A DNA stretch of 53,782 nucleotides from contig JAPLDX010000041.1 in assembly GCA_026391215.1 (NCBI GenBank), positions 1-53,782 of the forward strand. The letters run 5' to 3'. Within the stretch, counting starts at the first letter, position 1. Each line of letters starts with the position of its first letter. The position numbers and the translations under genes are program-made. Under the pieces are notes generated by a model. The model saw nothing but the letters and a program-made list of their open reading frames with translations, did not search any database and had not been told where the DNA came from. The stretch comes from Bacteroidia bacterium (lineage in GTDB: Bacteria > Bacteroidota > Bacteroidia > Bacteroidales > VadinHA17). Below are positions 1 to 9,021 of the stretch, piece after piece.

Positions 1-2
1 AA

Positions 3-404
3 AATGTGAATGCGCTCGTGAATCTCTCCTCATGCAAAGAGATTTCGGTTCATGATTTTATCAACAGGATGGATTATGCATTTGCTGCGGCAGATGTAAT
101 AGTTTCAAGGGCAGGAGCAGGGACCATTTCAGAATTATGCCTGGTGGGAAAACCTGTAATCCTCATTCCTTCGCCAAATGTCGCTGAAGATCACCAGACA
201 AAAAATGCAGAAGCCCTTCACCTCAGGAATGCCGCGGTTATGGTTCGCGACAGTGAGGCATTGAATAACCTTGTGGATGAGGCGATTAAACTAGTTGCTG
301 ACAGCAGTCGAAGAGCAGTTTTGTCGGAAAACATAAAAAATATGGCTGACAGGGACGCTGATGTAAGAATAGCAAAAGAAATATTGAAGCTGGCAGGTAA
401 ATGA
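3..404 (+). CDS. murG: MurG, C-terminal part (cut by window start)
   Basis: MurG is the UDP-GlcNAc transferase that converts lipid I to lipid II at the cytoplasmic face of the inner membrane. Only the last roughly 130 residues are present; the frame is open to the left edge, so the GTG at 6 is not the true start. The visible part is the nucleotide-sugar binding half, with SRAGAGTISEL followed by GKPVILIPSPNVAEDHQTKNA, which is diagnostic for MurG. Its TGA overlaps the murC ATG by 4 bases (ATGA), so the two are probably translationally coupled. First visible gene of a dcw cluster. Confidence 0.95.
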   Translation, partial: NVNALVNLSSCKEISVHDFINRMDYAFAAADVIVSRAGAGTISELCLVGKPVILIPSPNVAEDHQTKNAEALHLRNAAVMVRDSEALNNLVDEAIKLVADSSRRAVLSENIKNMADRDADVRIAKEILKLAGK

Positions 405-1795
405 TTGAATTCAAAGACATAGAAGGTTTTTATTTTGTAGGGATCGGAGGGATCGGCATGAGCGCTCTTGCCTTATATTTCAGCAAGGGAGGATATGCAA
501 TTGCCGGTTATGACAGGTCGTCAGGCAGAATTACCGATTCTCTTGCTGCAGCAGGCTGCGATATTTCATTTAAGGATGAAATCGCCGGAATACCTTCTCT
601 TTTTAAGGAAATAAGGAACAGGGAAAAAGTCATAATAGTGTATACTCCTGCCATACCTGCTGACAGCCGTATCCTCAACTTTTTCAGGAATAACGGGTAC
701 AAGCTTTATAAAAGATCAGAGGTACTGGGAGAGATATCTTCAAAGACTGATACAATAGCTGTTGCGGGAACACACGGAAAAACAACGGTTTCGACTATGA
801 TCGCCTTCCTGCTGAAGCAGTCACACATCGACTGTTCGGCATTCCTTGGCGGAATATCAAAGAATTATGATTCAAACCTGCTTATCGGGAAAGGAAGTTA
901 TACAGTCATGGAAGCTGATGAATATGACAGATCATTTCACAGGCTCAGCCCGTTAATGGCAGTGGTCACTTCCGTAGACGCCGATCATCTGGACATCTAT
1001 GGTGATCATAAAACAATGATCGCTGCATATAATGAATTCTGCAGCAAGATAAGAAAGGGCGGCATGCTCCTCATTAACAGCAGGATAATAAATAATATCA
1101 TATATCCCGCGGGTGTAGCATGCTTTACTTACGGACAAGATCCGGCTGCTGATTTCAGAAGCTTTGATATTGAACATACTGGTGACTTTTACAGGTTCAG
1201 CATTAAAACTCCCGATAGAACAATCAGCGATCTTCACTTCCCCTTTCCTGGAATTATAAACATTGAAAACCTAACAGCCGCCATTGCAATTGCCCTGAAA
1301 TGCGGAGTTACAGAAGACGAGATACGCAAAGAGATAACTCTTTTCCGGGGTGTAAAGAGGAGATTTGACATAAGAGTAAATCTCCCCGGAATTGCCTATG
1401 TTGATGACTATGCCCATCATCCTGAAGAGATCAGAGCATGTGTAATGTCTCTGCGGGAGTATTTTGGGGGCAGAAAAATAACGGGAATATTCCAGCCGCA
1501 TCTTTTCTCGCGCACGCAGGATCATGCAGAAGGCTTTGCTGCTATACTGGATGAGCTTGACGAAGTTATCCTGCTCCCAATCTATCCGGCACGCGAGAAA
1601 CCCATCCCGGGTGTGTCATCTGAACTGATTCTTGATAAGATGAAGCTTAAAAGGAAAAAGCTCATCCCGATGGATGAGTTACCTGACCGGCTTGATATAA
1701 AAAAGATTGATGTGCTTGCTACTATTGGTGCAGGAGATATTGACAGGCTGGTGGAACCCATTGAGGAGAAGATCAGAAGGGAGGCTGGACGATGA
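401..1795 (+). CDS. murC: UDP-N-acetylmuramate--L-alanine ligase
   Basis: ATP-dependent ligase that adds L-Ala to UDP-MurNAc, the first amino acid of the peptidoglycan stem, in the cytoplasm. The 464 residues match the normal MurC length. Seen: N-terminal nucleotide-fold motif GIGGIGMS (about residues 14-21), the ATP-binding P-loop GTHGKTT (123-129), EADEYD near 171 and YAHHPEE near 336-342 in the C-terminal domain. The start is set by the ATGA overlap with murG, and the stop overlaps the ftsQ start in the same way. Part of the murG-murC-ftsQ-ftsA-ftsZ series; no separate promoter seen. Confidence 0.97.
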   Translation: MIEFKDIEGFYFVGIGGIGMSALALYFSKGGYAIAGYDRSSGRITDSLAAAGCDISFKDEIAGIPSLFKEIRNREKVIIVYTPAIPADSRILNFFRNNGYKLYKRSEVLGEISSKTDTIAVAGTHGKTTVSTMIAFLLKQSHIDCSAFLGGISKNYDSNLLIGKGSYTVMEADEYDRSFHRLSPLMAVVTSVDADHLDIYGDHKTMIAAYNEFCSKIRKGGMLLINSRIINNIIYPAGVACFTYGQDPAADFRSFDIEHTGDFYRFSIKTPDRTISDLHFPFPGIINIENLTAAIAIALKCGVTEDEIRKEITLFRGVKRRFDIRVNLPGIAYVDDYAHHPEEIRACVMSLREYFGGRKITGIFQPHLFSRTQDHAEGFAAILDELDEVILLPIYPAREKPIPGVSSELILDKMKLKRKKLIPMDELPDRLDIKKIDVLATIGAGDIDRLVEPIEEKIRREAGR

Positions 1796-2571
1796 AAAAA
1801 CTGATCAGGATAATATTAATGATCCCTGTATTATATCTATTAATACTTCCATTCTTTCTGTCAGCCTCGGTAAACTCCAAACCTTGCAGCAGAATATCAG
1901 TTAATATTATTGACTCGTCTGATTATCATTTTGTTACAAAAAGGCAGCTGCTGAATCTTGTTTATGACAATGGTGGCAGCATAATCGGGAAGCCTGTAAA
2001 AAGCATAAAGGTTGCTGATATTGAGGGCAGGATAAATAACCTGAGGGAATTAAAAGAAGCCGAAGTTTATACCTCAATAGACGGTACTTTGCATGTTTAT
2101 ATAAATCAGCGCAATCCGGTCATGAGGGTAATGCCTGCTGAAGGAGGCGATTTTTTCATTGATGAAGATGGTTTTGTTTTCAGAAGAAGGAATCTATATT
2201 CGCCAAGGCTACATATAGTTGAGGGGAATATTAATATTACCCCGGCCATGCTTGACAGTGTCGGCATTCTTGACACAATTATTAAGAATACGATTCTAAA
2301 AGATGTTTTTCATTTTGTCAGTTACATAGACGGAAACAGTTTCTGGGCGGCCCAGATTGACCAGATCTATGTTGATGGACAGAATGAGATAGATCTGATA
2401 CCAAGAGTCGGAAATCATACCATTCACCTCGGCACATTTGAAAATTACAGGGACAAGCTGAAAAACCTGGGAGCATTCTATGATAAAGTGCTTCCTGAGG
2501 TGGGATGGAATAAATATTCAGTAATAAACCTTGAATTCAGGGATCAGATAGTATGCAGGAAAAGATTATGA
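1792..2571 (+). CDS. ftsQ: Cell division protein FtsQ
   Basis: Bitopic membrane protein of the divisome that links the cytoplasmic ring to periplasmic septum synthesis. 259 residues: short basic N-terminus, one hydrophobic segment (about 5-25), then a periplasmic region with a POTRA-like part (about 33-100) and a beta-rich FtsQ part. Sequence conservation of FtsQ is low in Bacteroidota, so the call rests on topology, length and position between murC and ftsA. The ATG overlaps the murC TGA by 4 bases; ftsA follows after 19 bases. Confidence 0.9.
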   Translation: MKKLIRIILMIPVLYLLILPFFLSASVNSKPCSRISVNIIDSSDYHFVTKRQLLNLVYDNGGSIIGKPVKSIKVADIEGRINNLRELKEAEVYTSIDGTLHVYINQRNPVMRVMPAEGGDFFIDEDGFVFRRRNLYSPRLHIVEGNINITPAMLDSVGILDTIIKNTILKDVFHFVSYIDGNSFWAAQIDQIYVDGQNEIDLIPRVGNHTIHLGTFENYRDKLKNLGAFYDKVLPEVGWNKYSVINLEFRDQIVCRKRL

Positions 2572-2590
2572 ATAACCATATTTAGATCAT

Positions 2591-3943
2591 ATGAGCAAAA
2601 AAGAACAGTACGTAGCAGCCATCGACATCGGAACCACAAAAATTGTGGCGATCGTCGGTAAGAAGAACGAGAATGACAAGATTGAAATTCTCGGGTTAAG
2701 CAAGGCTCTTTCCAAAGGTGTAAAGAGAGGCGTTGTAATGAATATTGAAGAGACGGTAAATGCAATCCATACAACTGTTGAGGATGTGCAGAAGAGATCA
2801 GGTATCATGTTCTCGGAAGTTTTTGTCGGTATTGCAGGCCAGCACATTAAGAGCATGAAGAGCCGCGGATATATTATGCGCGAATCCTTTGAAGATGAAA
2901 TCAGGAAAGATGAAGTTTTCAGGCTTATCGAGGATATGCATAAGATCCATATTGATATCGGCGAGGAGATAATACATGTCATCCCGCAGAATTTCATAGT
3001 TGATAACGAGACCGGAATTAAAAATCCTATAGGAATGTGCGGAAGGAGGCTGGAAGCCAATTTCCATATTGTAATAGGACAGGTGGCAGCTGCCAAGAAT
3101 ATCGAAAAGTGCATAAGGAAAGCCGGGATGACCGTAAAGGATATGATACTTGAACCCCTGGCTTCGTCTGAGGCCGTCCTGACTGAGGATGAAAAAGAAG
3201 CAGGAGTGGTGCTGGTCGATATCGGCGGCGGAACAACTGACCTGGCAGTGTATTACGATAACATCATACGTCATACTGCGGTTATCCCGCTTGGCGGAAA
3301 TGTTGTAACAAAGGATATTAAGGAGGGTTGTGCAATACTCCAGAGGCATGCCGAGCAATTAAAGATCCAGTACGGATCAGCTCTCGGGGACATTGCTCCT
3401 GAAGATAAAGTAGTGTCTATTCCAGGGATCGCCGGGAGAGACCCCAAAGAGATCTCATTTAAAAGCCTGGCCTATATTATTCAGTCAAGGATGGAAGAGA
3501 TAATTGATTTTATCAATTTCGAAATACAGAATTCGGGATACGCTGACAAGCTTGCTGCAGGTGTTGTGATCACTGGGGGTGGAGCAATGCTGAAACATCT
3601 TCCGCAGCTTATGAAATTCAAAACTGCCATGGATGTCAGGATAGGCCTGCCGAATGAACATCTTGCCGGTAGCAGCCGGAATGAAATAAATCAGCCCATG
3701 TATGCTACAAGCGTGGGATTAATTATGAAAGGCTTTGAATATCTTGAAACATACAAGCAAGTGATCAATATAGGACCTGAGAAGGAATATGTAAGGCCAA
3801 GGATGGAAGTTACTGAAGAAGCAGAGATGGATCAGGGCGAAGGACCTGTTGAATATCCGGGAGTATTAAAAACCACCCTGGTTGAAAAGATCAAGATAGC
3901 AATGCAGAAGATGTTTGAGGTTGAAGACCAGCCTATTAACTGA
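2591..3943 (+). CDS. ftsA: Cell division protein FtsA
   Basis: Actin-like ATPase that tethers FtsZ filaments to the membrane. 450 residues. Seen: phosphate-1 motif AIDIGTTKIVAI near residue 10, the SHS2/1C subdomain after it, phosphate-2 motif VDIGGGTTDLAV around 211-222, the adenosine motif GVVITGGGAMLKHL, and a C-terminal amphipathic stretch (VEKIKIAMQKMFEVE) typical of the membrane-targeting helix. Between ftsQ and ftsZ in the expected order; the 64-base gap before ftsZ is the largest in the cluster. Confidence 0.97.
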   Translation: MSKKEQYVAAIDIGTTKIVAIVGKKNENDKIEILGLSKALSKGVKRGVVMNIEETVNAIHTTVEDVQKRSGIMFSEVFVGIAGQHIKSMKSRGYIMRESFEDEIRKDEVFRLIEDMHKIHIDIGEEIIHVIPQNFIVDNETGIKNPIGMCGRRLEANFHIVIGQVAAAKNIEKCIRKAGMTVKDMILEPLASSEAVLTEDEKEAGVVLVDIGGGTTDLAVYYDNIIRHTAVIPLGGNVVTKDIKEGCAILQRHAEQLKIQYGSALGDIAPEDKVVSIPGIAGRDPKEISFKSLAYIIQSRMEEIIDFINFEIQNSGYADKLAAGVVITGGGAMLKHLPQLMKFKTAMDVRIGLPNEHLAGSSRNEINQPMYATSVGLIMKGFEYLETYKQVINIGPEKEYVRPRMEVTEEAEMDQGEGPVEYPGVLKTTLVEKIKIAMQKMFEVEDQPIN

Positions 3944-4007
3944 TCGAATATAAATATGGTTGTGCTATTATCCAATTTACTGTTCATAAACAATAAAAAT
4001 CAATACC

Positions 4008-5486
4008 ATGCCAGACGATATAATGAACTTTGATCTCCCTGTTGAAAGATCATCAATAATAAAAGTCCTTGGGGTTGGCGGCGGCGGAAATAATGCTGTC
4101 AATCATATGTTCGAAAAAGGCATCAGGGATGTGAATTTTGTGATCTGCAATACAGACCATCAGGCGCTGGCAACCAGCCCTGTCCCGATAAAGGTCCAGA
4201 TCGGTGAGGCCCTTACTGAAGGAATGGGAGCCGGAAGCCAGCCGGAGAAAGGCAGAAAAGCGGCCCTGGAAAACATTGATAACGTTATGGATGCACTTGC
4301 CGGCAACACGAGAATGGTATTCTTAACGACAGGGATGGGGGGAGGCACCGGCACCGGTGCAATACCAGTAATTGCCAAAGCCTGCAAGGAGGCAGGATTG
4401 CTTACAATAGCTGTTGTCACTATTCCGTTCAAATCGGAAGGCAAGGTCCGGATCAGATACGCAATTGATGGCATCACGGAGCTGAAAGATCACGTCGATT
4501 CGCTTCTTGTGATAAACAATGAGAAGCTAAGGGAGATCTATGGCAACCAGGGTGTCTCAACTGCATTCGCAAAAGCTGATGATGTGGTTACGACAGCTGT
4601 TAAAGGGATTGCTGAAATAATAACTGTTACCGGTTATATAAATGTCGATTTTGCAGATGTGGAGACAGTTATGAAGAATTCCGGTGTGGCCATAATGGGA
4701 ATGGGATCAGCTTCAGGCGAGAACAGGGCAATACGTGCAATTGAAAATGCACTTGCCTCACCTCTTCTCAATTCAAATGACATAACAGGCGCAAAAAGCA
4801 TACTTATCAATATCTCTTCCGGGAAAGGCGATCATGAGCTTACAATGGATGAACTGGGTGAAATAACTGATTATATGTATGAGGCTGCATCTGAAGATGC
4901 ATTGATAATCAGGGGTTTATCGCAGGATGACACTCTTGGAGAAAATATCAGTGTCATCGTAATTGCGACAGGTTTTGAGCCTAACAGCATCTTCCATCCT
5001 TATAAGACAAAAAAGCCAAAGCAGGTGGAAATGTTGTCAAATAAAGATGTCATACCTCCCTCAATAAATCCTCACAGGGAAGAAGAAATATTTACTGTTC
5101 ATGACAAGGGAAAAAAGTCAATAATCACCGATTTTGAGGAGGAATCACAGGGTGAATTGAATTTTGGATCTGTAGCCGGCGCTAATAAAAACGTATCGGA
5201 GGAAGATGAAAAGGTTGAAGAGGAGCAGGAAAAATCCGGATCTACATTGCGAAAAGTGAAGCAAATGCATAGGATAATTCAAAAGGAAGGGCTCTCAAAT
5301 AAAACTATTGAAGAGAATATTGAAACATTTGAAGATGTACCTGCCTATGTAAGAAGAAATATGATGCTGGGATCACCTGATAAAACTTCAGAAAGTAAAT
5401 TATCCAGGTTCACGCTTACTTCTGATGATGAGGAAGGTCCAGTGTTAAGGGAAAACAATGCTTACCTGAATGATAATGTAGATTAA
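4008..5486 (+). CDS. ftsZ: Cell division protein FtsZ
   Basis: Tubulin-like GTPase that forms the Z ring. 492 residues, with a long linker and tail as in other Bacteroidota. Seen: GGGGNN at 24-29, the tubulin signature GGGTGTG at 111-117, and the T7-loop region NVDFADVETVM near 211. After the globular core (ends near residue 325) comes an acidic, low-complexity linker, then the conserved PAYVRRNMML, which matches the FtsA/partner-binding peptide, and a further acidic tail ending NAYLNDNVD. Last gene of the division cluster; a palindromic hairpin lies 29 bases past its stop. Confidence 0.98.
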   Translation: MPDDIMNFDLPVERSSIIKVLGVGGGGNNAVNHMFEKGIRDVNFVICNTDHQALATSPVPIKVQIGEALTEGMGAGSQPEKGRKAALENIDNVMDALAGNTRMVFLTTGMGGGTGTGAIPVIAKACKEAGLLTIAVVTIPFKSEGKVRIRYAIDGITELKDHVDSLLVINNEKLREIYGNQGVSTAFAKADDVVTTAVKGIAEIITVTGYINVDFADVETVMKNSGVAIMGMGSASGENRAIRAIENALASPLLNSNDITGAKSILINISSGKGDHELTMDELGEITDYMYEAASEDALIIRGLSQDDTLGENISVIVIATGFEPNSIFHPYKTKKPKQVEMLSNKDVIPPSINPHREEEIFTVHDKGKKSIITDFEEESQGELNFGSVAGANKNVSEEDEKVEEEQEKSGSTLRKVKQMHRIIQKEGLSNKTIEENIETFEDVPAYVRRNMMLGSPDKTSESKLSRFTLTSDDEEGPVLRENNAYLNDNVD

Positions 5487-5515
5487 CCGGTAAGTATTAT
5501 AATAAATTTGATATC

Positions 5516-5540
5516 AGGGACGTTGCATTGCATCGTCCCT
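5516..5540. repeat. AGGGACG/CGTCCCT hairpin, copy 1
   Basis: A near-perfect palindrome with arms AGGGACG and CGTCCCT and an inner TGC/GCA stem (one mismatch, small loop), lying between ftsZ and the porin gene. A second copy with the same arms lies at 49729-49754. No U-run follows, so it is not a classic intrinsic terminator, but it could stop or stabilise the ftsZ transcript end. Confidence 0.7.
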
Positions 5541-5556
5541 GCTTATTTATATTTTC

Positions 5557-5564
5557 TATATTTG
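5557..5564 (+). promoter_or_regulatory. Candidate -7 box for the porin gene
   Basis: TATATTTG matches the Bacteroidota -7 consensus TAnnTTTG exactly. It ends 5 bases before the ATG at 5570, so the transcript would start at or very near the start codon. No clear -33 TTTG is seen at 19-21 bases. Confidence 0.55.
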
Positions 5565-5569
5565 CGCAG

Positions 5570-7501
5570 ATGAAAAGGATTGTACCCATATTATTGCTTC
5601 TCTCAGCCTCTCCTTTTTTACATGCCCAGGGAAAAGACATTAAACCCAAAGCGCCAAAGACCATAAGAGAGTGGACCCTTTCTTCTGATTTCATGGAAGA
5701 GGTAACTATTCCTTTTGATACTGTTTTTTCGCTGTTCCACCGTTACAGGATATCTGACAGGCAATCTCCCGTAAATGCCACCCTGGGCAATTATGGGCTG
5801 CCCTTTTATCCGATAAGTTTTTTTGACCGTGTTTTTGATCCGGATAAATATCTGTATTCAAATTATTATCCCTTTATGTATCATTCCGGGAATACCGTCT
5901 TTATGGATACCCAGGTGCCATTCACAGAACTGGTCTGGACTTACGGCGCTCCACGGGAAACCTCAGAACAGACATTCAGGGTGCGTCATTCTCAGAATGT
6001 GAACAAGTTTTTCAATTTCGGGCTCATTTATGATATTATTTACAGCCTTGGACAGTACAATTACCAGAGAGCCGAGGACAAGACTTTTACCTTTCATTCC
6101 TCCTATACCGTGCCCAAATACAAAGCTTATTTTGCGACTGGGATCAATAACATAGTATCGTATGAAAATGGCGGATTAACAAAGCCAACAGACGATCCGG
6201 GGAGTTACGATTCCCCCCGCGATATACCGGTAAATCTCGGAAGCCTGAACGTGGCAAAAAACATACTGAAAAACCAGAATATCCTTCTTGTTCAGCGTTA
6301 TACCATTGGAGGGCAGCCTGTAACAACTGATAGTACCGATCAGAAGAAGAAAGGATTTCTTGGTCTCAGCGGCACTTTTTCGCATATTCTCATATGGGAG
6401 AATACTAAAAGGACATACTCTGACATTGGTCCCGAATATGGCTTTTACGATACAATCTACATAAGCAATTCAACTACATTTGATTCACTTTATTCCCGGA
6501 ATCTGAAAAATACTCTAAGGTTTGATTTCACAACTGATGAATCGAGAAAAATCAGGATTGGAGGAGGGGTGGGACTGCGGAATGAACTATTCAGGTACAG
6601 CCAGATCATCCCGACACACGACCCCAAATTTGCTGATACTGCCCGTTGGGACAAAAGCAATTATGTACTTGTAGGACGCCTTTACAACAATATCGGGGAA
6701 AAATTCAGGTGGAATGCAAAGGGTGAACTTATCCTGACAGGTTACCGCGCAGGTGATTTCAGCCTGGCAGGGGAGATTGTAAAATCATTCGCCTGGGAAG
6801 AAGGAACCGCATCATGGCTGATAAACGGGAGTATTATAAACAGACAGCCATCTTTCTGGTACGAACAGTGGGGTGGTAATAATTTTGAGTGGAGCAATAA
6901 TTTTAAGAAGGAATTCCGGATTGACATTGGGACGAGCTTTATATACCCGGCCCTAAAAGCCGAGGTGAAACTGAATTATGCTATAATCGATAACTATACC
7001 GATTTTAATACTTCTGCTATTCCTTCACAGCATGAAGGAGGATTATCAGTAGCTGCCCTCACTGCCAGGAAGGAATTCAGGGCCTGGAAATTCCATTTTA
7101 CAGGAGATGTGATAGTCCAGAAAAGCAGCAATCCTGATATTCTTGACCTTCCGCTGGCCGCAGCACGTGCAGCAATATTCTTTGAACACCATTTCAGGTT
7201 CAGGCAGACTAACGGAAAACTTTCCGTTCAGATGGGAGCGGATGCCATGTATCATACATTATATTATCCGTACTCATATATGCCCGCTACTGGAAGGTTT
7301 TACAGACAGGATCAGGAGAAGACCGGAAATTATCCGTTTATTAATGTTTTTCTCAACCTTAAAATTAAAAGAACGCGATTTTTCATTATGATGGATCATT
7401 TAAATTCGGGATTTATGGGTAATAATTACTATATGATCCCATCTTATCCAATGAATATCAGAATGTTACGTTATGGATTAGCCTGGACGTTCTACAATTA
7501 A
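5570..7501 (+). CDS. Putative outer-membrane porin (Porin_10-like)
   Basis: Predicted outer-membrane beta-barrel. The ATG at 5570 gives a clean signal peptide (MKRIVPILLLLSASPFLHAQ, cleavage after about residue 20); the longer frame from 5528 would run through the palindrome and the -7 box and is rejected. About 643 residues of alternating polar/aromatic strands follow, with the N-terminal region (FSLFHRYRISD, NYGLPFYPISFFDRVFD) characteristic of the Bacteroidota 'putative porin' family. It ends in aromatic strands (YGLAWTFYN), as is usual for a barrel closing strand. Substrate unknown. Family recognised from memory, not from a search. Confidence 0.75.
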   Translation: MKRIVPILLLLSASPFLHAQGKDIKPKAPKTIREWTLSSDFMEEVTIPFDTVFSLFHRYRISDRQSPVNATLGNYGLPFYPISFFDRVFDPDKYLYSNYYPFMYHSGNTVFMDTQVPFTELVWTYGAPRETSEQTFRVRHSQNVNKFFNFGLIYDIIYSLGQYNYQRAEDKTFTFHSSYTVPKYKAYFATGINNIVSYENGGLTKPTDDPGSYDSPRDIPVNLGSLNVAKNILKNQNILLVQRYTIGGQPVTTDSTDQKKKGFLGLSGTFSHILIWENTKRTYSDIGPEYGFYDTIYISNSTTFDSLYSRNLKNTLRFDFTTDESRKIRIGGGVGLRNELFRYSQIIPTHDPKFADTARWDKSNYVLVGRLYNNIGEKFRWNAKGELILTGYRAGDFSLAGEIVKSFAWEEGTASWLINGSIINRQPSFWYEQWGGNNFEWSNNFKKEFRIDIGTSFIYPALKAEVKLNYAIIDNYTDFNTSAIPSQHEGGLSVAALTARKEFRAWKFHFTGDVIVQKSSNPDILDLPLAAARAAIFFEHHFRFRQTNGKLSVQMGADAMYHTLYYPYSYMPATGRFYRQDQEKTGNYPFINVFLNLKIKRTRFFIMMDHLNSGFMGNNYYMIPSYPMNIRMLRYGLAWTFYN

Positions 7502-7511
7502 AAAATTATTG

Positions 7512-7519
7512 TATCTTTG
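7512..7519 (+). promoter_or_regulatory. Candidate -7 box for the MltF-like gene
   Basis: TATCTTTG fits TAnnTTTG, 11 bases after the porin stop. It is followed by a small perfect hairpin, CCAATT-TTTT-AATTGG (7523-7538), which would sit at the very 5' end of the transcript and cover the upstream TTG start candidate. Confidence 0.55.
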
Positions 7520-7534
7520 CACCCAATTTTTTAA

Positions 7535-9007
7535 TTGGAGAGATGTTTAACTAATTCAATAATTTTGATAAGAATAATTGCAATCCTTTTTATATTTATG
7601 GAAGTATTTTTTACTTCCTGCAGCAAAAATCCGGTCACTTCCTATAATAATAATAATACTGTCTCCTTTGATCTTGATTCTATCCGGGCAAGGGGCAGGC
7701 TTATTGCGGTAACAGATTTTAATTCCACGAATTATTTCATTTACAGGGGAGAACCGATGGGTTTTCACTACGAATTGCTGTCGGCATTTGCCGATCATCT
7801 TGGAGTCGATCTTGAAATGATCAAGGAGAATCACCTTGAAGAGGCATTTGATCTTCTGAATACAGGTAAAGCAGATCTTCTGGCTATCAGCCTTACCATC
7901 AATTCAACACGCAGGAATGAGATCCTTTTTTCAACTCCTGTTTATGAGACCAGGCAGATCCTTGTGCAGCGTAAACCGCGCCAGTGGCGCTACATGACAA
8001 CTGATGAGCTGAACAGTATTTTGATCAGGAACCAGCTCGATCTGGCTGGCAAGACAGTATTTGTACAGAAAGGATCATCGCATTCTGAACGCCTTATATC
8101 GCTGGCCGCTGAAATCGGAGATTCAATTAGCATTATTGAAGTGCCTAATGAAGCAGAACAGCTGATCCGGAACGTTGCAAGAGGGGACATTCAGTATGCG
8201 GTGGCCGATGAGAATGTAGCCATGGTTAATGCTACCTATTACCCTGATATTGATATAAATACGCCTGTAAGCTTTCCGCAGAACATTGGCTGGGGGTTGA
8301 GGAAGAAAAATACCGAAATGCTGTCAGCGGAGCTCAATAAATGGTTGACTGCCTATAAAAAAACTAACTCCTATGCATTTTTGTACGCGAAATACTTTAA
8401 GAACGAAAGGTCAAGAAGGATAATCAAAAGTGATTATTATGCACTGAGTACAGGGAAAATATCGCAGTGGGACGACCTGATAAAATCCGCAAGCACTGAA
8501 ATAGACTGGGACTGGCGTTTGCTGGCATCTTTGATATACCAGGAATCGCGTTTTGATCCTGATGTAAAATCATGGGCAGGAGCTTACGGATTGATGCAGA
8601 TAATGCCTGTTACCAGTAAAAGCCTTGGGATTGATATCACTTCCACTCCATCGAATAATATAAAAGCAGGTACAATCTATTTAGATCAGCTTCATTCAAT
8701 ATTTAATCCGAGAATAAAGGATGAAAAGGAGCGGATTAAGTTTATCCTTGCATCATACAATGCGGGACCCGGACACGTACTTGATGCCATGAGGCTTGCA
8801 GATAAATATGGCATGAATCCCCAGGTTTGGGATAATGTTGCCGTATGGCTTCAGAAGAAATCCGAACCCAGATACTATAATGATACAGTTGTAAAAAACG
8901 GATACTTCAGGGGTACTGAATCTGTAAATTTTGTAACGGAGATCCTTGACAGGTTTGAACATTACAAGAACTTCGTCCCTGAGCAGATCAGCCAGAATTA
9001 TAAATAA
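7535..9007 (+). CDS. MltF-like membrane-bound lytic transglycosylase
   Basis: Predicted peptidoglycan lytic transglycosylase, cleaving MurNAc-GlcNAc bonds from the outer-membrane side of the periplasm. Domain order: lipoprotein-type signal (hydrophobic stretch ending FTSCSKN), a family-3 solute-binding-like domain (about 50-290), then an SLT domain (about 320-440) with YQESRFDP (catalytic Glu near 337), GAYGLMQIMP and ASYNAGPGHV. This is the MltF architecture; 490 residues is the normal size. No ATG fits upstream of the signal: TTG at 7535 is the longest start and TTG at 7565 gives a tidier lipoprotein signal. Confidence 0.85.
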   Translation: MERCLTNSIILIRIIAILFIFMEVFFTSCSKNPVTSYNNNNTVSFDLDSIRARGRLIAVTDFNSTNYFIYRGEPMGFHYELLSAFADHLGVDLEMIKENHLEEAFDLLNTGKADLLAISLTINSTRRNEILFSTPVYETRQILVQRKPRQWRYMTTDELNSILIRNQLDLAGKTVFVQKGSSHSERLISLAAEIGDSISIIEVPNEAEQLIRNVARGDIQYAVADENVAMVNATYYPDIDINTPVSFPQNIGWGLRKKNTEMLSAELNKWLTAYKKTNSYAFLYAKYFKNERSRRIIKSDYYALSTGKISQWDDLIKSASTEIDWDWRLLASLIYQESRFDPDVKSWAGAYGLMQIMPVTSKSLGIDITSTPSNNIKAGTIYLDQLHSIFNPRIKDEKERIKFILASYNAGPGHVLDAMRLADKYGMNPQVWDNVAVWLQKKSEPRYYNDTVVKNGYFRGTESVNFVTEILDRFEHYKNFVPEQISQNYK

Positions 9008-9021
9008 GGTGTGCTTGTGTT

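Noticed and set aside
5528..5569. Upstream ATG start for the porin
   Set aside because: It begins inside the palindrome and spans the -7 box; the ATG at 5570 gives a proper signal peptide.
9008..9021. Palindromic element at the mltF-like/lolE convergent junction
   Set aside because: The 14-base gap holds no C or G runs and no hairpin.
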